Position numbers and translations under genes: made by a program. DNA of 64,000 nucleotides from JAFECT01 sp963838235. GTDB lineage: Bacteria; Pseudomonadota; Alphaproteobacteria; Caulobacterales; Caulobacteraceae. The DNA lies in contig CAWIQJ010000006.1 in assembly GCA_963838235.1 (NCBI GenBank), forward strand, positions 682,001-746,000, read 5' to 3'. The notes beneath the pieces are model-generated. The model made no database searches and was not told the origin of the DNA. It worked only from the letters and a program-made list of their open reading frames with translations. Positions 39,735 to 48,495 of the stretch are shown here, piece by piece. The number at the start of each line of letters is the position of its first letter. Position 1 is the stretch's first letter.

Positions 39735-40490
39735 ATGCTGCTCGCCTTCTCCACCTGGCCTGAGATCGAGGCCCGCCTCACCCAGTCCCGGACCGTGATC
39801 ATCCCCATCGGCTCCAACGAACAGCACGGGCCCACCGGCCTGCTCGGCACCGACTGGCAGTGTCCCGAGATCATCAGCCACGCGGCGCACAAGGCCGGGG
39901 CGGATATCCTGGTGGCGCCGACCTTCAACATCGGCATGGCGCAGCATCACCTGGCCTTCCCGGGCACCATCTCGCTCAGGCCCTCGACCTTCCAGGCGGC
40001 GATCGGCGACTGGGTGTCGTCGCTGACCCGCCACGGTTTCGACCGGCTTTATTTCCTGAACGGCCACGGCGGCAACATCGCCTCCATCGAGGCCGCGTTC
40101 AGCGAGATCTACGCCGAGTGGTCCTTCGCCGAGGAGCGCACGCCCTTCATGCTGAAGCTGCGCAACTGGTGGGACCTGCCGGGCGTCGGCCGTCTCGCCG
40201 AAGAAATCTTCCCGTCGGGCCACGGCAGCCACGCCACCCCATCGGAAATCGCCATCACCCAGGCCGCCTATCCCGACAGCATCAAGACTGCCAACTACGC
40301 CCCACGCATCGCCGGCACGGGTCCGATCCGCGACGGTCTCGACTTCCGCGCCCGCTTCCCCGACGGCCGCATCGGCTCCGACCCGCTGCAGGCGTCGCCG
40401 GAAAAAGGCCAGCGGTTGATCGACCTGGCGGTGACGGCGTTGGGCAATGACGTTCGGATGTTCACCGAAGAGACTATGCCGGGTGTCTAG
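39735..40490 (+). CDS. Creatininase family amidohydrolase
   Basis: 251 residues. Metal-site residues are Glu29 and His31 (NEQHGP), Asp40 (GTDW), then NGHGGN and HGSHATPSE. The family includes creatinine amidohydrolase and enzymes opening formamide or lactam rings in cofactor synthesis; the exact substrate is not clear from sequence. Its TAG stop lies inside the terminal repeat of the element that follows. Confidence 0.85.
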   Translation: MLLAFSTWPEIEARLTQSRTVIIPIGSNEQHGPTGLLGTDWQCPEIISHAAHKAGADILVAPTFNIGMAQHHLAFPGTISLRPSTFQAAIGDWVSSLTRHGFDRLYFLNGHGGNIASIEAAFSEIYAEWSFAEERTPFMLKLRNWWDLPGVGRLAEEIFPSGHGSHATPSEIAITQAAYPDSIKTANYAPRIAGTGPIRDGLDFRARFPDGRIGSDPLQASPEKGQRLIDLAVTALGNDVRMFTEETMPGV

Positions 40491-40700
40491 AACCTCCACC
40501 GTTTTCGGCAGAAAACGGGGGAGGGGGACCATGCGCAGCGCGCATGGTGGAGGGGGCAGCTACCCCACCTCACTGAATTCATCGGGTGGCGTCTGGCGGC
40601 GAACGCAATCTCTCCGTTGCGCCTGAAGCCGCCCCCTCCACCACGTGCTCCGCACGCGGTCCCCCTCCCCCGAACGCTGCCGCTTTTCGGGTGAGGTTCT
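40489..40700. repeat. REP-like inverted-repeat element between two convergent genes
   Basis: Ends AGAACCTC (40489-40496) and GAGGTTCT (40693-40700) bound a 212-bp element. Inner arms are GGGGGAGGGGGACC (40517-40530) with GGTCCCCCTCCCCC (40658-40671) and GGTGGAGGGGGC (40546-40557) with GCCCCCTCCACC (40631-40642). A small hairpin CCGTTTTC/GAAAACGG sits at 40499-40518. The TAG stops of both flanking genes fall in the ends. Confidence 0.85.
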
Positions 40701-41637
40701 ACTCCGAAACCATCCCGATCGTGTGCAGCCACGTCTCCACCAACGTCGGCCACCCGGACACGGGGAACTTCGTCTTGCGCAAGCCGAACGCGTGGCCGCC
40801 TTGTGCATAGACGTGCAACTCCGTGGGGACGCCGGCTTTCTTCAGTCCAACGAAATAACTCAGCGCATCCTCGACTTGATCCACGTCGTCGTCTTCGTTC
40901 TGCAGCAGGAACGTCGGCGGTGTCTGCGGGGTGATGGCGTTGGCGATAGTCGGGTTCAACGCGATGCTGTTGTCGGCCAGGGCGAGGTGTCCAGGATAGA
41001 TGGCCACGGCGAAATTCGGACGGGCGCTTTCCTGGTCCGCCGCGTCCACCGGCGCATAGAGGCGATCGGTGAAGTGCGTGCTCGCCTCCGCCACCAGGTA
41101 CCCGCCCGCTGAGAACCCGAGCACGCCGACCTTGTGCGGATCGATGCGCCATTCCGCGGCGTGCGCGCGCACCAGTCGCAAGGTTCGCTGGACATCCTGC
41201 AGCGATGGCGTCGAAATATCCTGGTTGTGCGGACGGCAACCGCACTGCCAGACGTACGGAATGCTGGGCACACGATATTTCAACAGAACGCAGGTGGCGC
41301 CTTTCGAGGTCAGCCAGTCGCAAACCTCGGTTCCCTCGAGATCCATCGCCAGGTTCTGGAAACCGCCGCCCGGGATGACGACGACCGCAGCGCCGGTGTT
41401 CTTCACCGTCGGCGCATAGACCGTCAGCGTGGGTCGGGTGACGTTGGTCACCGCGCCGTCGGCCAGGGTTTCCGGCCCGGGCATCTGCGGCGTATCGGGC
41501 GCTTCACCCGGCCAGAGCGGGACCTGGGTGTGACCCGGCGACGGCTGCCAAACCGTCGGCGCCGCGCTGAGCGCTGTCGCCGGACAGATCGACGCGAGAA
41601 GCAGTCCCGCGAGCGCCAGGGCGCGAGACAGGGTCAC
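40699..41637 (-). CDS. Secreted alpha/beta hydrolase (acetyl esterase type)
   Basis: 312 residues with a signal peptide (ALAGLLLASICPATALSA). The hydrolase triad is visible: Ser in GFSAGG, Asp in LLQNEDDDVD, and His in GGHAFGL; IPGGGFQ supplies the oxyanion turn. Similar to bacterial acetylxylan esterase/lipase-like proteins. The GTG start overlaps the lactamase stop as GTGA, so it is translated with that gene. Confidence 0.85.
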   Translation of the reverse strand: MTLSRALALAGLLLASICPATALSAAPTVWQPSPGHTQVPLWPGEAPDTPQMPGPETLADGAVTNVTRPTLTVYAPTVKNTGAAVVVIPGGGFQNLAMDLEGTEVCDWLTSKGATCVLLKYRVPSIPYVWQCGCRPHNQDISTPSLQDVQRTLRLVRAHAAEWRIDPHKVGVLGFSAGGYLVAEASTHFTDRLYAPVDAADQESARPNFAVAIYPGHLALADNSIALNPTIANAITPQTPPTFLLQNEDDDVDQVEDALSYFVGLKKAGVPTELHVYAQGGHAFGLRKTKFPVSGWPTLVETWLHTIGMVSE

Positions 41638-42506
41638 CGGCTTGCCCGTTTTTGTTTGGCCTTGGCCAGTGCCGCTTCAAAGTCGCGCTTTGACCGGGCG
41701 ACGATCACCGGGAGCGTCTTGCGGTCGATGAAGGCGTTGCGGTGTCCCGCTTCCACGCGGGTTTCACGCTTCAGGACGTCCGCGATCTCCGGGTGACTGG
41801 TGAGCACGATGTCCGCCTGCGTCTTCGCAAGCTTTGCGTAGGTCGCTTCGTAGTCGGCGACGATGGTTGGATAGGCGCGATTGCCCACCAGGGTGTTGCC
41901 GGCGACGGTGATGCTGCAGAGGAACAGCACCCGCAGGCGGCGGTGTCCCTCGCTGACGGTCGTGCTCCAGCTGGTGCATCCCGGCGTGTGCCCCGGCGTC
42001 AGATGCGCGGTCAGCACCGCGTCGCCGACGGCGACGGTCTCGCCGTCCTGAACGATCCGGTCGACCTTGATCGGCGGGAAATGATAGCCGGCGGTGTCAT
42101 AGTCCGTGTCGCCGCGCGGTATGCCGCTTTCCAGCGCCGCCCGATCGCCCGCGCTGGCGGCGAAGCGGGCGCCGGTGTCCCGCTTGATCCGCGCCAGGGC
42201 GCCGACGTGGTCGTTGTGCGCGTGGTCGCTGAGAATCCATTTCACCGATCTCAACGGCACGCCGACCGCTTCGATGTTGTGTTCGACCAGCGATGCGTTC
42301 TGTTCGACCGTGCCGTCGATCAGAATGGCGCCGTCATGCGCGGTAATCAGGTAGGCCGACAGGCCCTTGGACCCGACGTAATAGAGGTGCGGCGCAATGC
42401 GGAAGGGTTTGACCGGCTGGGTCCATGACGGCTCCGACGCCGGTGCGGCCGTGGCCGCGCCCAGGCTGAGGAGGGCGAGGGCCAGCACGGCCCCTGTCTT
42501 ACCCAT
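41634..42506 (-). CDS. bla: Subclass B3 metallo-beta-lactamase-like protein
   Basis: 290 residues with a signal peptide (LALALLSLGAATAAPA). Zinc ligands of the B3 type are complete: His95, His97, Asp99, His100 in DHAHNDHVG, His173 in PGHTPGCTSW, and His238 in TSHPE. CTSW after the GHTPG motif and SITVAGNTLV are B3 features, distinguishing it from glyoxalase II-type enzymes. It should act in the periplasm on beta-lactams. AGGA lies before ATG 42506. The divergent ampR strongly supports the function. Confidence 0.88.
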   Translation of the reverse strand: MGKTGAVLALALLSLGAATAAPASEPSWTQPVKPFRIAPHLYYVGSKGLSAYLITAHDGAILIDGTVEQNASLVEHNIEAVGVPLRSVKWILSDHAHNDHVGALARIKRDTGARFAASAGDRAALESGIPRGDTDYDTAGYHFPPIKVDRIVQDGETVAVGDAVLTAHLTPGHTPGCTSWSTTVSEGHRRLRVLFLCSITVAGNTLVGNRAYPTIVADYEATYAKLAKTQADIVLTSHPEIADVLKRETRVEAGHRNAFIDRKTLPVIVARSKRDFEAALAKAKQKRASR

Positions 42507-42623
42507 CGTTTTTCCTCATATCGATAATGCCGGAGCGCCCCTGCCCGGCACTTTTGCGCGGGTTTGTCGCGGTCACAAACGATCAAAATTGGCAGAAGTC
42601 ATAAATTAAGCTAATGGCTTGCC
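42507..42623. promoter_or_regulatory. bla/ampR divergent control region
   Basis: 117 bp between opposite starts. A LysR-type T-N11-A sequence with partial symmetry (42602-42614, containing ATTAAGCTAAT) lies 10 bp before ampR, and a perfect ATGGC-TT-GCCAT dyad covers its start. Layout matches AmpR systems, where the regulator binds between the two genes. Exact sites are not proven. Confidence 0.45.
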
Positions 42624-43487
42624 ATGGACAGATCGCGGCTTCCGCTGAACGCGCTGCGCGCCTTCGAGGCCGCGGCGCGGCACCTCAACGTCACCCGCGC
42701 GGCGCTTGAACTCCGTGTCACCCAGGCCGCCGTCAGCCATCACATCAAGCTTCTGGAAGAGCAGCTCGGCGCGCCGCTGTTCCGCAGGCTGCCGCGCGGC
42801 CTGGTTCTGACTGACGAAGGCGCCGCGCTGGTTCCGATGCTGAACGACGCCTTCGATCGCATGACCGCGACGCTGGACCGGTTCGCCGACGGACGCCTGC
42901 GCGACATCGTCACCATGGGCGTGGTCGGCACCTTCGCCACCGGATGGCTGTTTCCGCGCCTGCCGGATTTCGAGGCACGCCACCCCTACGTCGATCTGCG
43001 GATCATGACCAACAACAACCGGGTCGACCTCGCCGGCGAAGGCCTCGACTTCGCGATCCGCTATGGCGACGGCGCCTGGCACGGAACGGAGGCCGTCCCG
43101 ATTCTGGAGGCGCCGATGACGCCGCTGTGCGCGGCGGCGGTGGCGCGCAGGCTCGCCACGCCGGTCGATCTCGCACGCGAGGTTCTGCTGCGGTCCTATC
43201 GTCCCGATGAATGGAAGCTCTGGTTCGACGCCGCCGGCGTCGCCACCCCGCCGATTCGCGGACCGATCTTCGACGCCTCGCCCACCCTGGCGTCCGCGGC
43301 GGCCGGCGGCGTGGGCGTTGCCCTCCTGCCCGCGCGCCTGTTCGAACAGGACCTCTCCAGCGGCCGGCTGGTGCAGCCCTTCGACCTTTGCGTCGATACC
43401 GGCCGCTATTGGCTGACGCGCCTGAAATCGCGTCCGGAAACGCCGGCGATGGCGGCGGTCAAGACCTGGCTGCAACAGACCGACTGA
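42624..43487 (+). CDS. ampR: AmpR-type LysR family regulator
   Basis: 287 residues. N-terminal helix-turn-helix LPLNALRAFEAAARHLNVTRAALEL then TQAAVSHHIKLLEEQLG. The ligand domain follows AmpR closely: GVVGTFATGWLFPRLPDF, TNNNRVDLAGEGLDFAIRYGDGAWHG, PLCAA, LLRSYRPDEWKLWF. AmpR senses cell-wall fragments and switches on its linked beta-lactamase gene. GcvA-like relatives are the alternative, but the gene context favours AmpR. Confidence 0.9.
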   Translation: MDRSRLPLNALRAFEAAARHLNVTRAALELRVTQAAVSHHIKLLEEQLGAPLFRRLPRGLVLTDEGAALVPMLNDAFDRMTATLDRFADGRLRDIVTMGVVGTFATGWLFPRLPDFEARHPYVDLRIMTNNNRVDLAGEGLDFAIRYGDGAWHGTEAVPILEAPMTPLCAAAVARRLATPVDLAREVLLRSYRPDEWKLWFDAAGVATPPIRGPIFDASPTLASAAAGGVGVALLPARLFEQDLSSGRLVQPFDLCVDTGRYWLTRLKSRPETPAMAAVKTWLQQTD

Positions 43488-43546
43488 CGTGACGGCGATG
43501 CCCGCGTCGTGGCAGACTGCCCTCGCGAGTCGCCGCGGGGGAGCCG

Positions 43547-44119
43547 GTGTTCGAGCATATCCAGCTGCTGCTGTCCTTCGTCTACGCCCTGGCGCTGACC
43601 CATCTGTTCGCCTCGACCACAGGGCTGATCCTGGCGCGCGACCGGGTGCGGTTCTCCGCGCTGCAAGCGCTGTGGATGCTGGCCGCCCTCGTGAACGCCT
43701 TCGCGAACTGGGTGGCGTTCTACGGTCTCACCTCGATCAAACAATGGTCGTTGGGCCAAATCTCGCTGCAGTTCGTCATCGCCATCGGCCAGTACTTCAC
43801 GTGTTCGCTGGTCGCTCCGCGCGTTGAGGCGGCGCAGGAGATGGACATGACCGCCTTCTACGAGCGTCAGCGGCGCATGTTCACCTCCGCCTTCGCGGTG
43901 CTCTGCGTGCTGGCCATGATCGACAACTATGTGCTTCGCGAGCACACCGTGGGGCTATCGAGCGACACCTGGATCGTCGAGAACATCGTCATCCTGCCGA
44001 CGCTGGCGCTTGCGCTGCTCGGCGGCATCGCAAGACCGCGCTGGCTGCAGTGGACCGGCGCCGTGGGCTTCTTCGCCTTCACCGCCTGGGGCGCGACGAG
44101 TTTCACGATGGGGACCTGA
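43547..44119 (+). CDS. Integral membrane protein of unknown function
   Basis: 190 residues with about five hydrophobic helices (LLLSFVYALALTHLFAS, LWMLAALVNAFANWVAFYGL, ISLQFVIAIGQYFTCSLV, FAVLCVLAMIDNYVL, IVILPTLALALLGGIA). GTG start with GGGGGAGC upstream. Not recognised. Confidence 0.7.
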   Translation: MFEHIQLLLSFVYALALTHLFASTTGLILARDRVRFSALQALWMLAALVNAFANWVAFYGLTSIKQWSLGQISLQFVIAIGQYFTCSLVAPRVEAAQEMDMTAFYERQRRMFTSAFAVLCVLAMIDNYVLREHTVGLSSDTWIVENIVILPTLALALLGGIARPRWLQWTGAVGFFAFTAWGATSFTMGT

Positions 44120-44129
44120 GGCCGTCCCC

Positions 44130-44375
44130 TCAACTGAACTGCGAGCGAAACACCGCCTTGATGTGCGCCCGCCGGCCGTCCAGGCGGACGATGGCGGCGG
44201 CGTCGCCGCACCGGCGTGCGGCGGCGATCGCGTCGGTGAGAAATTCCTTGGCGTCGCTGTAGCGGGCCGTCGCCGTCGACGGGTCTGTGGCGTCGTACAT
44301 CGCGGCATAGGCAGCCTCCGCCTGCGCCTCGAACCAGCGCATCCGTTCGACCGGGCCTTCATCCGAATCGCTCAC
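44130..44375 (-). CDS. Conserved small hypothetical protein
   Basis: About 81 residues, helical: RMRWFEAQAEAAYAAMYDA, RYSDAKEFLTDAIAAARR, RAHIKAVFRSQF. I recall similar short proteins in Caulobacter relatives, without a known role. GTG 44375 is preferred over TTG 44405. Converges on the membrane protein gene. Confidence 0.65.
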   Translation of the reverse strand: MSDSDEGPVERMRWFEAQAEAAYAAMYDATDPSTATARYSDAKEFLTDAIAAARRCGDAAAIVRLDGRRAHIKAVFRSQFS

Positions 44376-44505
44376 CAGAGGCCTCTCGTCAGCGTCTCGC
44401 GCCAACCTTGTGACACCGCCGCTGCGGCGAAGGGAGGGCCCGGCTGGCCTTTACGGGCGGGCGGCCCGGTCCTACCTTCAGCGGCCTCTAGGGGGAGACA
44501 CCGCC

Positions 44506-45231
44506 ATGACTGGACGCCCCGCCTTTGTTTCCATCGCTTTCGCGCTTTCGCTCGCGGCGTCGCCCCTGGTTGCGGCGGCGGCCGACGCGCCAAACCGCGA
44601 AGAGGCTCTCGCGGCCCAAGCCAACGCGGCCATGCAGGCGGGACACTGGCAAGAGGCGGCGGACGCGCTCACGCAAATCACCGCTACCGACGCCAAAGAG
44701 TCCTTTCTCGAGCAACTCGGCGACGTGCAGCTGAGGCTCGGCAAGTTCGACGATGCGATGGCGAGCTATGATAGAGCGATCGAAGCGGTGGCGCGCGAAC
44801 CGAGCCTCGCCTCGGACCTGAAAGCCAGGAACGCCGTCATCGGACGGCTCTGGACGAAGCAGGGAAACGTCCAACTCAAGCTGAAAAAATTCGACCTGGC
44901 GATCAGCCTATACCGTCGCGCGGCTGAGGTTTTGCCCAATCCCGGCACGGCATGGTTCAACGTCTGTGCGGTCGACTACAACACGGGGCAGGTCGACGCC
45001 GCGCTCGCAGACTGCGACAAGGCGTTGTCGATCGATCCCGATCACGCCGACACGTGGTTCATCAAAGGCAGCCTGCTCCTCGCAAACGCCAAGACGGGCA
45101 AGGACGGGACCGTCGTCGCGCCCGGCGCCGCCGAAGCGCTCAAAAAATACCTCGAACTCGCGCCCAACGGACCACACGCCGACGATGTGCGGCAGATGCT
45201 CGCTTACCTCGCCGGCCCGCCGAAGAAGTAG
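44506..45231 (+). CDS. Secreted TPR-repeat protein
   Basis: 241 residues with a signal peptide (IAFALSLAASPLVAAA) and about four tetratricopeptide repeats (LEQLGDVQLRLGKFDDAMASYDRAI, GRLWTKQGNVQLKLKKFDLAISLYRRAAEV, AWFNVCAVDYNTGQVDAALADCDKAL, TWFIKGSLLLANA). A periplasmic adaptor is likely; partner unknown. GGGGGAGA precedes ATG 44506. Confidence 0.8.
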   Translation: MTGRPAFVSIAFALSLAASPLVAAAADAPNREEALAAQANAAMQAGHWQEAADALTQITATDAKESFLEQLGDVQLRLGKFDDAMASYDRAIEAVAREPSLASDLKARNAVIGRLWTKQGNVQLKLKKFDLAISLYRRAAEVLPNPGTAWFNVCAVDYNTGQVDAALADCDKALSIDPDHADTWFIKGSLLLANAKTGKDGTVVAPGAAEALKKYLELAPNGPHADDVRQMLAYLAGPPKK

Positions 45232-45280
45232 TTGACCTGATCCCTCCGCGCTGCCGTTGGAGGGGCGATCGGCGGTCCCG

Positions 45281-45925
45281 CTACGGCGAGCCGGCTCGCC
45301 AGAACTGCGGATCGGCCGCGATCCAATCCATGGCCGGGAAACTGAGCGAGGGTCGCGTTTCGACGACGACTGAGCCGGGACTCGACGCCGCAAGGTGATC
45401 GGCTTGCTTGCGCGTTTCAGCCGGCGAAAACACGAAGAACACGCCGTCGTCCGTCGCATAGTTCGTGCCGACGCCGAACGGCCGGTTCTTGCTGATCGCG
45501 ATCACCAGAAAGCGATCACCGCCGAATAGCCACGGAACGCCGTGGCTCAAATCGGCACGGTAGCGCGCGGTGAACTCGCTCACCTTTCCAGTGAAAGGCG
45601 CCTTGCGCGTCCGGTTCTTCTCGAGCGCCGCCGCAAGCGGTGCATTATTTGCGTACGCATTGCCGACGCGCTTCATTTCGTCCGACGATTCGAAGCCGTT
45701 GAACCACCAGATTTCCTTCGGTCCGGACAGCGACTCCATCGCCAGATACGGATGCGGGCAGCCCAATGCGGCGCTGAGGCGCGCGGTCTCTTCCTCGATC
45801 CGCCGATAGTCAACTTCATGGCCGGCAACCAAAGGCTCGCGTGCAACAAAGAGGATCGGCGGCGGCGTTGCGGCGGCGGATGGCATGGCGGCGAGGGCCA
45901 ACATAAACGCGATGAGGATCGGCAT
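45281..45925 (-). CDS. Secreted hypothetical protein
   Basis: 214 residues with a signal peptide (ILIAFMLALAAMPSAAA). The mature part has KEIWWFNGFESSDEMKRV and FFVFSPAETRKQADHLAA, a pattern of an alpha/beta barrel-dimer-like stress or monooxygenase fold, but I do not recognise it. Single gene. Confidence 0.65.
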   Translation of the reverse strand: MPILIAFMLALAAMPSAAATPPPILFVAREPLVAGHEVDYRRIEEETARLSAALGCPHPYLAMESLSGPKEIWWFNGFESSDEMKRVGNAYANNAPLAAALEKNRTRKAPFTGKVSEFTARYRADLSHGVPWLFGGDRFLVIAISKNRPFGVGTNYATDDGVFFVFSPAETRKQADHLAASSPGSVVVETRPSLSFPAMDWIAADPQFWRAGSP

Positions 45926-45982
45926 GACGGCCTCCTCGGATAACGCATCTGCGCCGACGAACCAAGCGTTCGGCGTCCCGGC

Positions 45983-46345
45983 TTAAGCCGTCACGATCAT
46001 CCCGTCTTTCAGTTGGACCGGCCACCGTTTGAGCCGTCCGCCGGCGCACGGGCCGCCCAAACAGTCGCCGTCCTCGACCTTGAACAGGGCGCCGTGCCAG
46101 GAGCACTGGATCAGGGCGCCGTCACGGGTGAGATAGCGGTCGAGTTGTTGCGCCAGGGGCAGGCCCGCGTGCGGGCAGCGGTCGACGTAGCCGTAGACCT
46201 CGCCGGCCTTGTGCACCACGAAGCCGTGAAACCAGGCGTCGCGGATTTGCAGCACGAAGTTGCGCGCGCCGGGATCCTCGATCGTGCCCAGCGTGCACAG
46301 CGGCACGCCCGCCGGCGTTTCCCAGACGCGGATGTGGTCGCTCAT
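45983..46345 (-). CDS. Rieske [2Fe-2S] ferredoxin-like protein
   Basis: 120 residues with the Rieske cluster ligands Cys-x-His in RCPHAGLP and Cys-x2-His in CSWHGALF. An electron carrier or small subunit of an oxygenase. ATG overlaps the gpsA stop as ATGA, so it is the last gene of a tsaD-gpsA-Rieske operon. Confidence 0.88.
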   Translation of the reverse strand: MSDHIRVWETPAGVPLCTLGTIEDPGARNFVLQIRDAWFHGFVVHKAGEVYGYVDRCPHAGLPLAQQLDRYLTRDGALIQCSWHGALFKVEDGDCLGGPCAGGRLKRWPVQLKDGMIVTA

Positions 46346-47336
46346 CGTTCGGACTTGAGCGGACGCGTCATCAGGGCGCGCATGGCGTCGTCGACACCGA
46401 GCTTGCCGTCGAGGATGGCGGCCACCGCCGCGCAGATCGGCGTTTCGACGCCGAGGCTCTGCGCCAGCTCGCGCACCGCCGGCGCCGATTCAACGCCCTC
46501 CGCCACCGACAGCTTTCCGGCCAGCGCTTCCGCGAGCGTCTGCCGCGACCGAGCGCCAGGCCCACGCTCATGTTGCGCGACTGTGGGCTGGAACAGGTGA
46601 GCACCAGATCGCCGAGGCCGCAGAGGCCCGCCACCGTTTCCGCCTTGGCGCCCAGGGCCACCGCGTAACGCGTCATCTCCGCAAAGCCGCGCGTGATCAG
46701 GGCCGCGTGCGCGCTGCGGCCAAAGCTCTTGCCCTCGCTGATGCCGCAGGCGATGGCCAGCACGTTCTTCAGCGCGCCGCCGGCCTCGGCGCCGATCATG
46801 TCGTCGGCGACATAGGGCCGGAACGTGGGGGTGGCGATGGCTTCGGCGAGATCGCGGGCGAGCTCGAGATCGTTCGACGCCAGGGTCAGGGCCGCAGGCA
46901 GGCCAAGCGCCACTTCCTTGGCGAAGCTCGGCCCCGACAACACTGCGGGCGCCACCTCGGGCAGGGTTTCACTGAGCACCTGCGTCATCAGCGCGTGCGT
47001 GCCGCGCTCGACGCCCTTGGCGCAGAGCACGACCGGTAGGCCTGCGCGCGCGTATGGCTTGAACGCGGTCAGCGCCGCGCGCATGTGCTGCGCCGGCGGT
47101 ACGGCGAGGATCAGGTCACAGCTGGCGAGATCGGCGAGATCGCCCGTCGCTTCGACATCGTCGATGGTTATGCCGGGCAGGAACAGGCTGTTCTCGCGTT
47201 GCGCGCGGATGGACTGTACCACCTCGGCCTCGCGCGCCCACAGCGTCGTCGTAAGGCCGGCGCGCGCGCACACCATCGCCAGCGCCGTGCCCCACGCGCC
47301 GCCGCCGATCACGCCTGCGCTGCGGTAATCGCTCAC
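46342..47336 (-). CDS. gpsA: Glycerol-3-phosphate dehydrogenase [NAD(P)+] (frameshifted as written)
   Basis: About 331 residues if one missing base is restored near 46543, where GLALGRG should continue QTLAEALAGK. Rossmann motif GVIGGGAWGTALA, AVPPAQHMR, KGVERG, LSGPSFAKEVA, EAGGALKNVLAIACG and GLCGLGDLVLTCSS are all present. It makes sn-glycerol-3-phosphate for phospholipids, usually essential, so the frameshift is probably a sequence error. GTG start overlaps tsaD stop (GTGA); its own stop overlaps the Rieske start. Confidence 0.92.
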
Positions 47337-48415
47337 GCCTTGGCTCCCTTGCGGCCCGGCTTGTGGGTGGGATTGGCCAGCGCCGCCGCCTCGTCGAGCG
47401 GCCAGCGCGGCCGCGCCTCCGCGTCGAGGGTTGAGGTCAGACCCAGCGCCAGTCGCTCGGCGCCCGCGAGCGCAATCATCGCGGCGTTGTCGGTGCAATA
47501 GGCCAGCGGCGGCGCGAGGAAGGCGAACCCGCGCGCGGCGGCGGTGTGTTCCAAGACCTTGCGCACTGTGCGATTGGCGGCCACGCCGCCGGCGACCACG
47601 AACAGGCGATGGGCGTGTTCGCTCGCATAGGCCGCCATGGCCCGGTCGGAGCGTTCGGCGAGCTGGCGCGCGATCGCGGCCTGCACCGCGGCGGCGAGAT
47701 CGGCGCGTTGCTGATCGCTCGTCACGCCCTCGGCCAATCGCGCCGCGGCGGTCTTCAATCCCGAAAACGAGAAGTCGCAATCCTTCCGCCCGAGCAGGGC
47801 GCGCGGCAGGTCGTAACGCGACGCGTCGCCGCGCTCCGCGAGTTGCTCCAGCGCCGGTCCGCCCGGATAGCCGAGGCCCAGCGCCTTGGCGATCTTGTCG
47901 AAGGCTTCGCCGGCCGCATCGTCGATGGTCGATCCCAGACGCCGGTAACGCCCGACGCCCTCGACGGTCAGCAACTGGCAATGGCCGCCCGACACCAACA
48001 ACAACAGGAACGGATAGGCCGCCTCGCCGCCGAGTCGCGCCGATAGCGCATGCCCCTCGAGATGATTGACCGCGACCAGCGGCAGGCCGCGCGCCAGCGC
48101 CACCGCCTTGGCGAACGACAGACCGACCATCACGCCGCCGACCAGGCCCGGCCCCGCCGTCGCGGCGACGCCGGACAGATCGCCGTAACCGAGCTTGGCG
48201 TCGCTCATGGCGCGCGCGGCGACCGCGTCGATCACCTCCACATGGGCGCGCGCGGCGAGTTCGGGCACCACCCCGCCGAAGGGCGCGTGCTCGTCGACCT
48301 GGCTCGCCACCACCGAGGACAGCACCTCCGGTCGTCCGTCGTCGTCCAGGCGCACCACCGCGGCCGCGGTCTCGTCGCAGCTGGTCTCCAGGCCGAGGAC
48401 AGTGAGCGAGGCCAT
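47333..48415 (-). CDS. tsaD: tRNA threonylcarbamoyltransferase TsaD
   Basis: 360 residues of the Kae1/TsaD family, which adds the threonylcarbamoyl group to A37 of ANN-decoding tRNAs. LGLETSCDETAAAVV, GPGLVGGVMVG, the metal-binding HLEGH, LVSGGHC and VAGGVAANR are present. First gene of the operon with gpsA and the Rieske protein; divergent from hemC over 80 bp. Confidence 0.97.
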   Translation of the reverse strand: MASLTVLGLETSCDETAAAVVRLDDDGRPEVLSSVVASQVDEHAPFGGVVPELAARAHVEVIDAVAARAMSDAKLGYGDLSGVAATAGPGLVGGVMVGLSFAKAVALARGLPLVAVNHLEGHALSARLGGEAAYPFLLLLVSGGHCQLLTVEGVGRYRRLGSTIDDAAGEAFDKIAKALGLGYPGGPALEQLAERGDASRYDLPRALLGRKDCDFSFSGLKTAAARLAEGVTSDQQRADLAAAVQAAIARQLAERSDRAMAAYASEHAHRLFVVAGGVAANRTVRKVLEHTAAARGFAFLAPPLAYCTDNAAMIALAGAERLALGLTSTLDAEARPRWPLDEAAALANPTHKPGRKGAKA

Positions 48416-48495
48416 TATCGGCTTTCTTCGGATTGCGGCTTCCGCCGGGCTCCTGTTAGTGGGCGCACGCCCGAGGTAGCTTCCGCCCGTCCCCC

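Noticed and set aside
41634..42506. Glyoxalase II or generic metallo-hydrolase
   Set aside because: Signal peptide, GHTPGCTSW, the B3-type ligand set and the divergent ampR favour a B3 beta-lactamase, though activity is untested.
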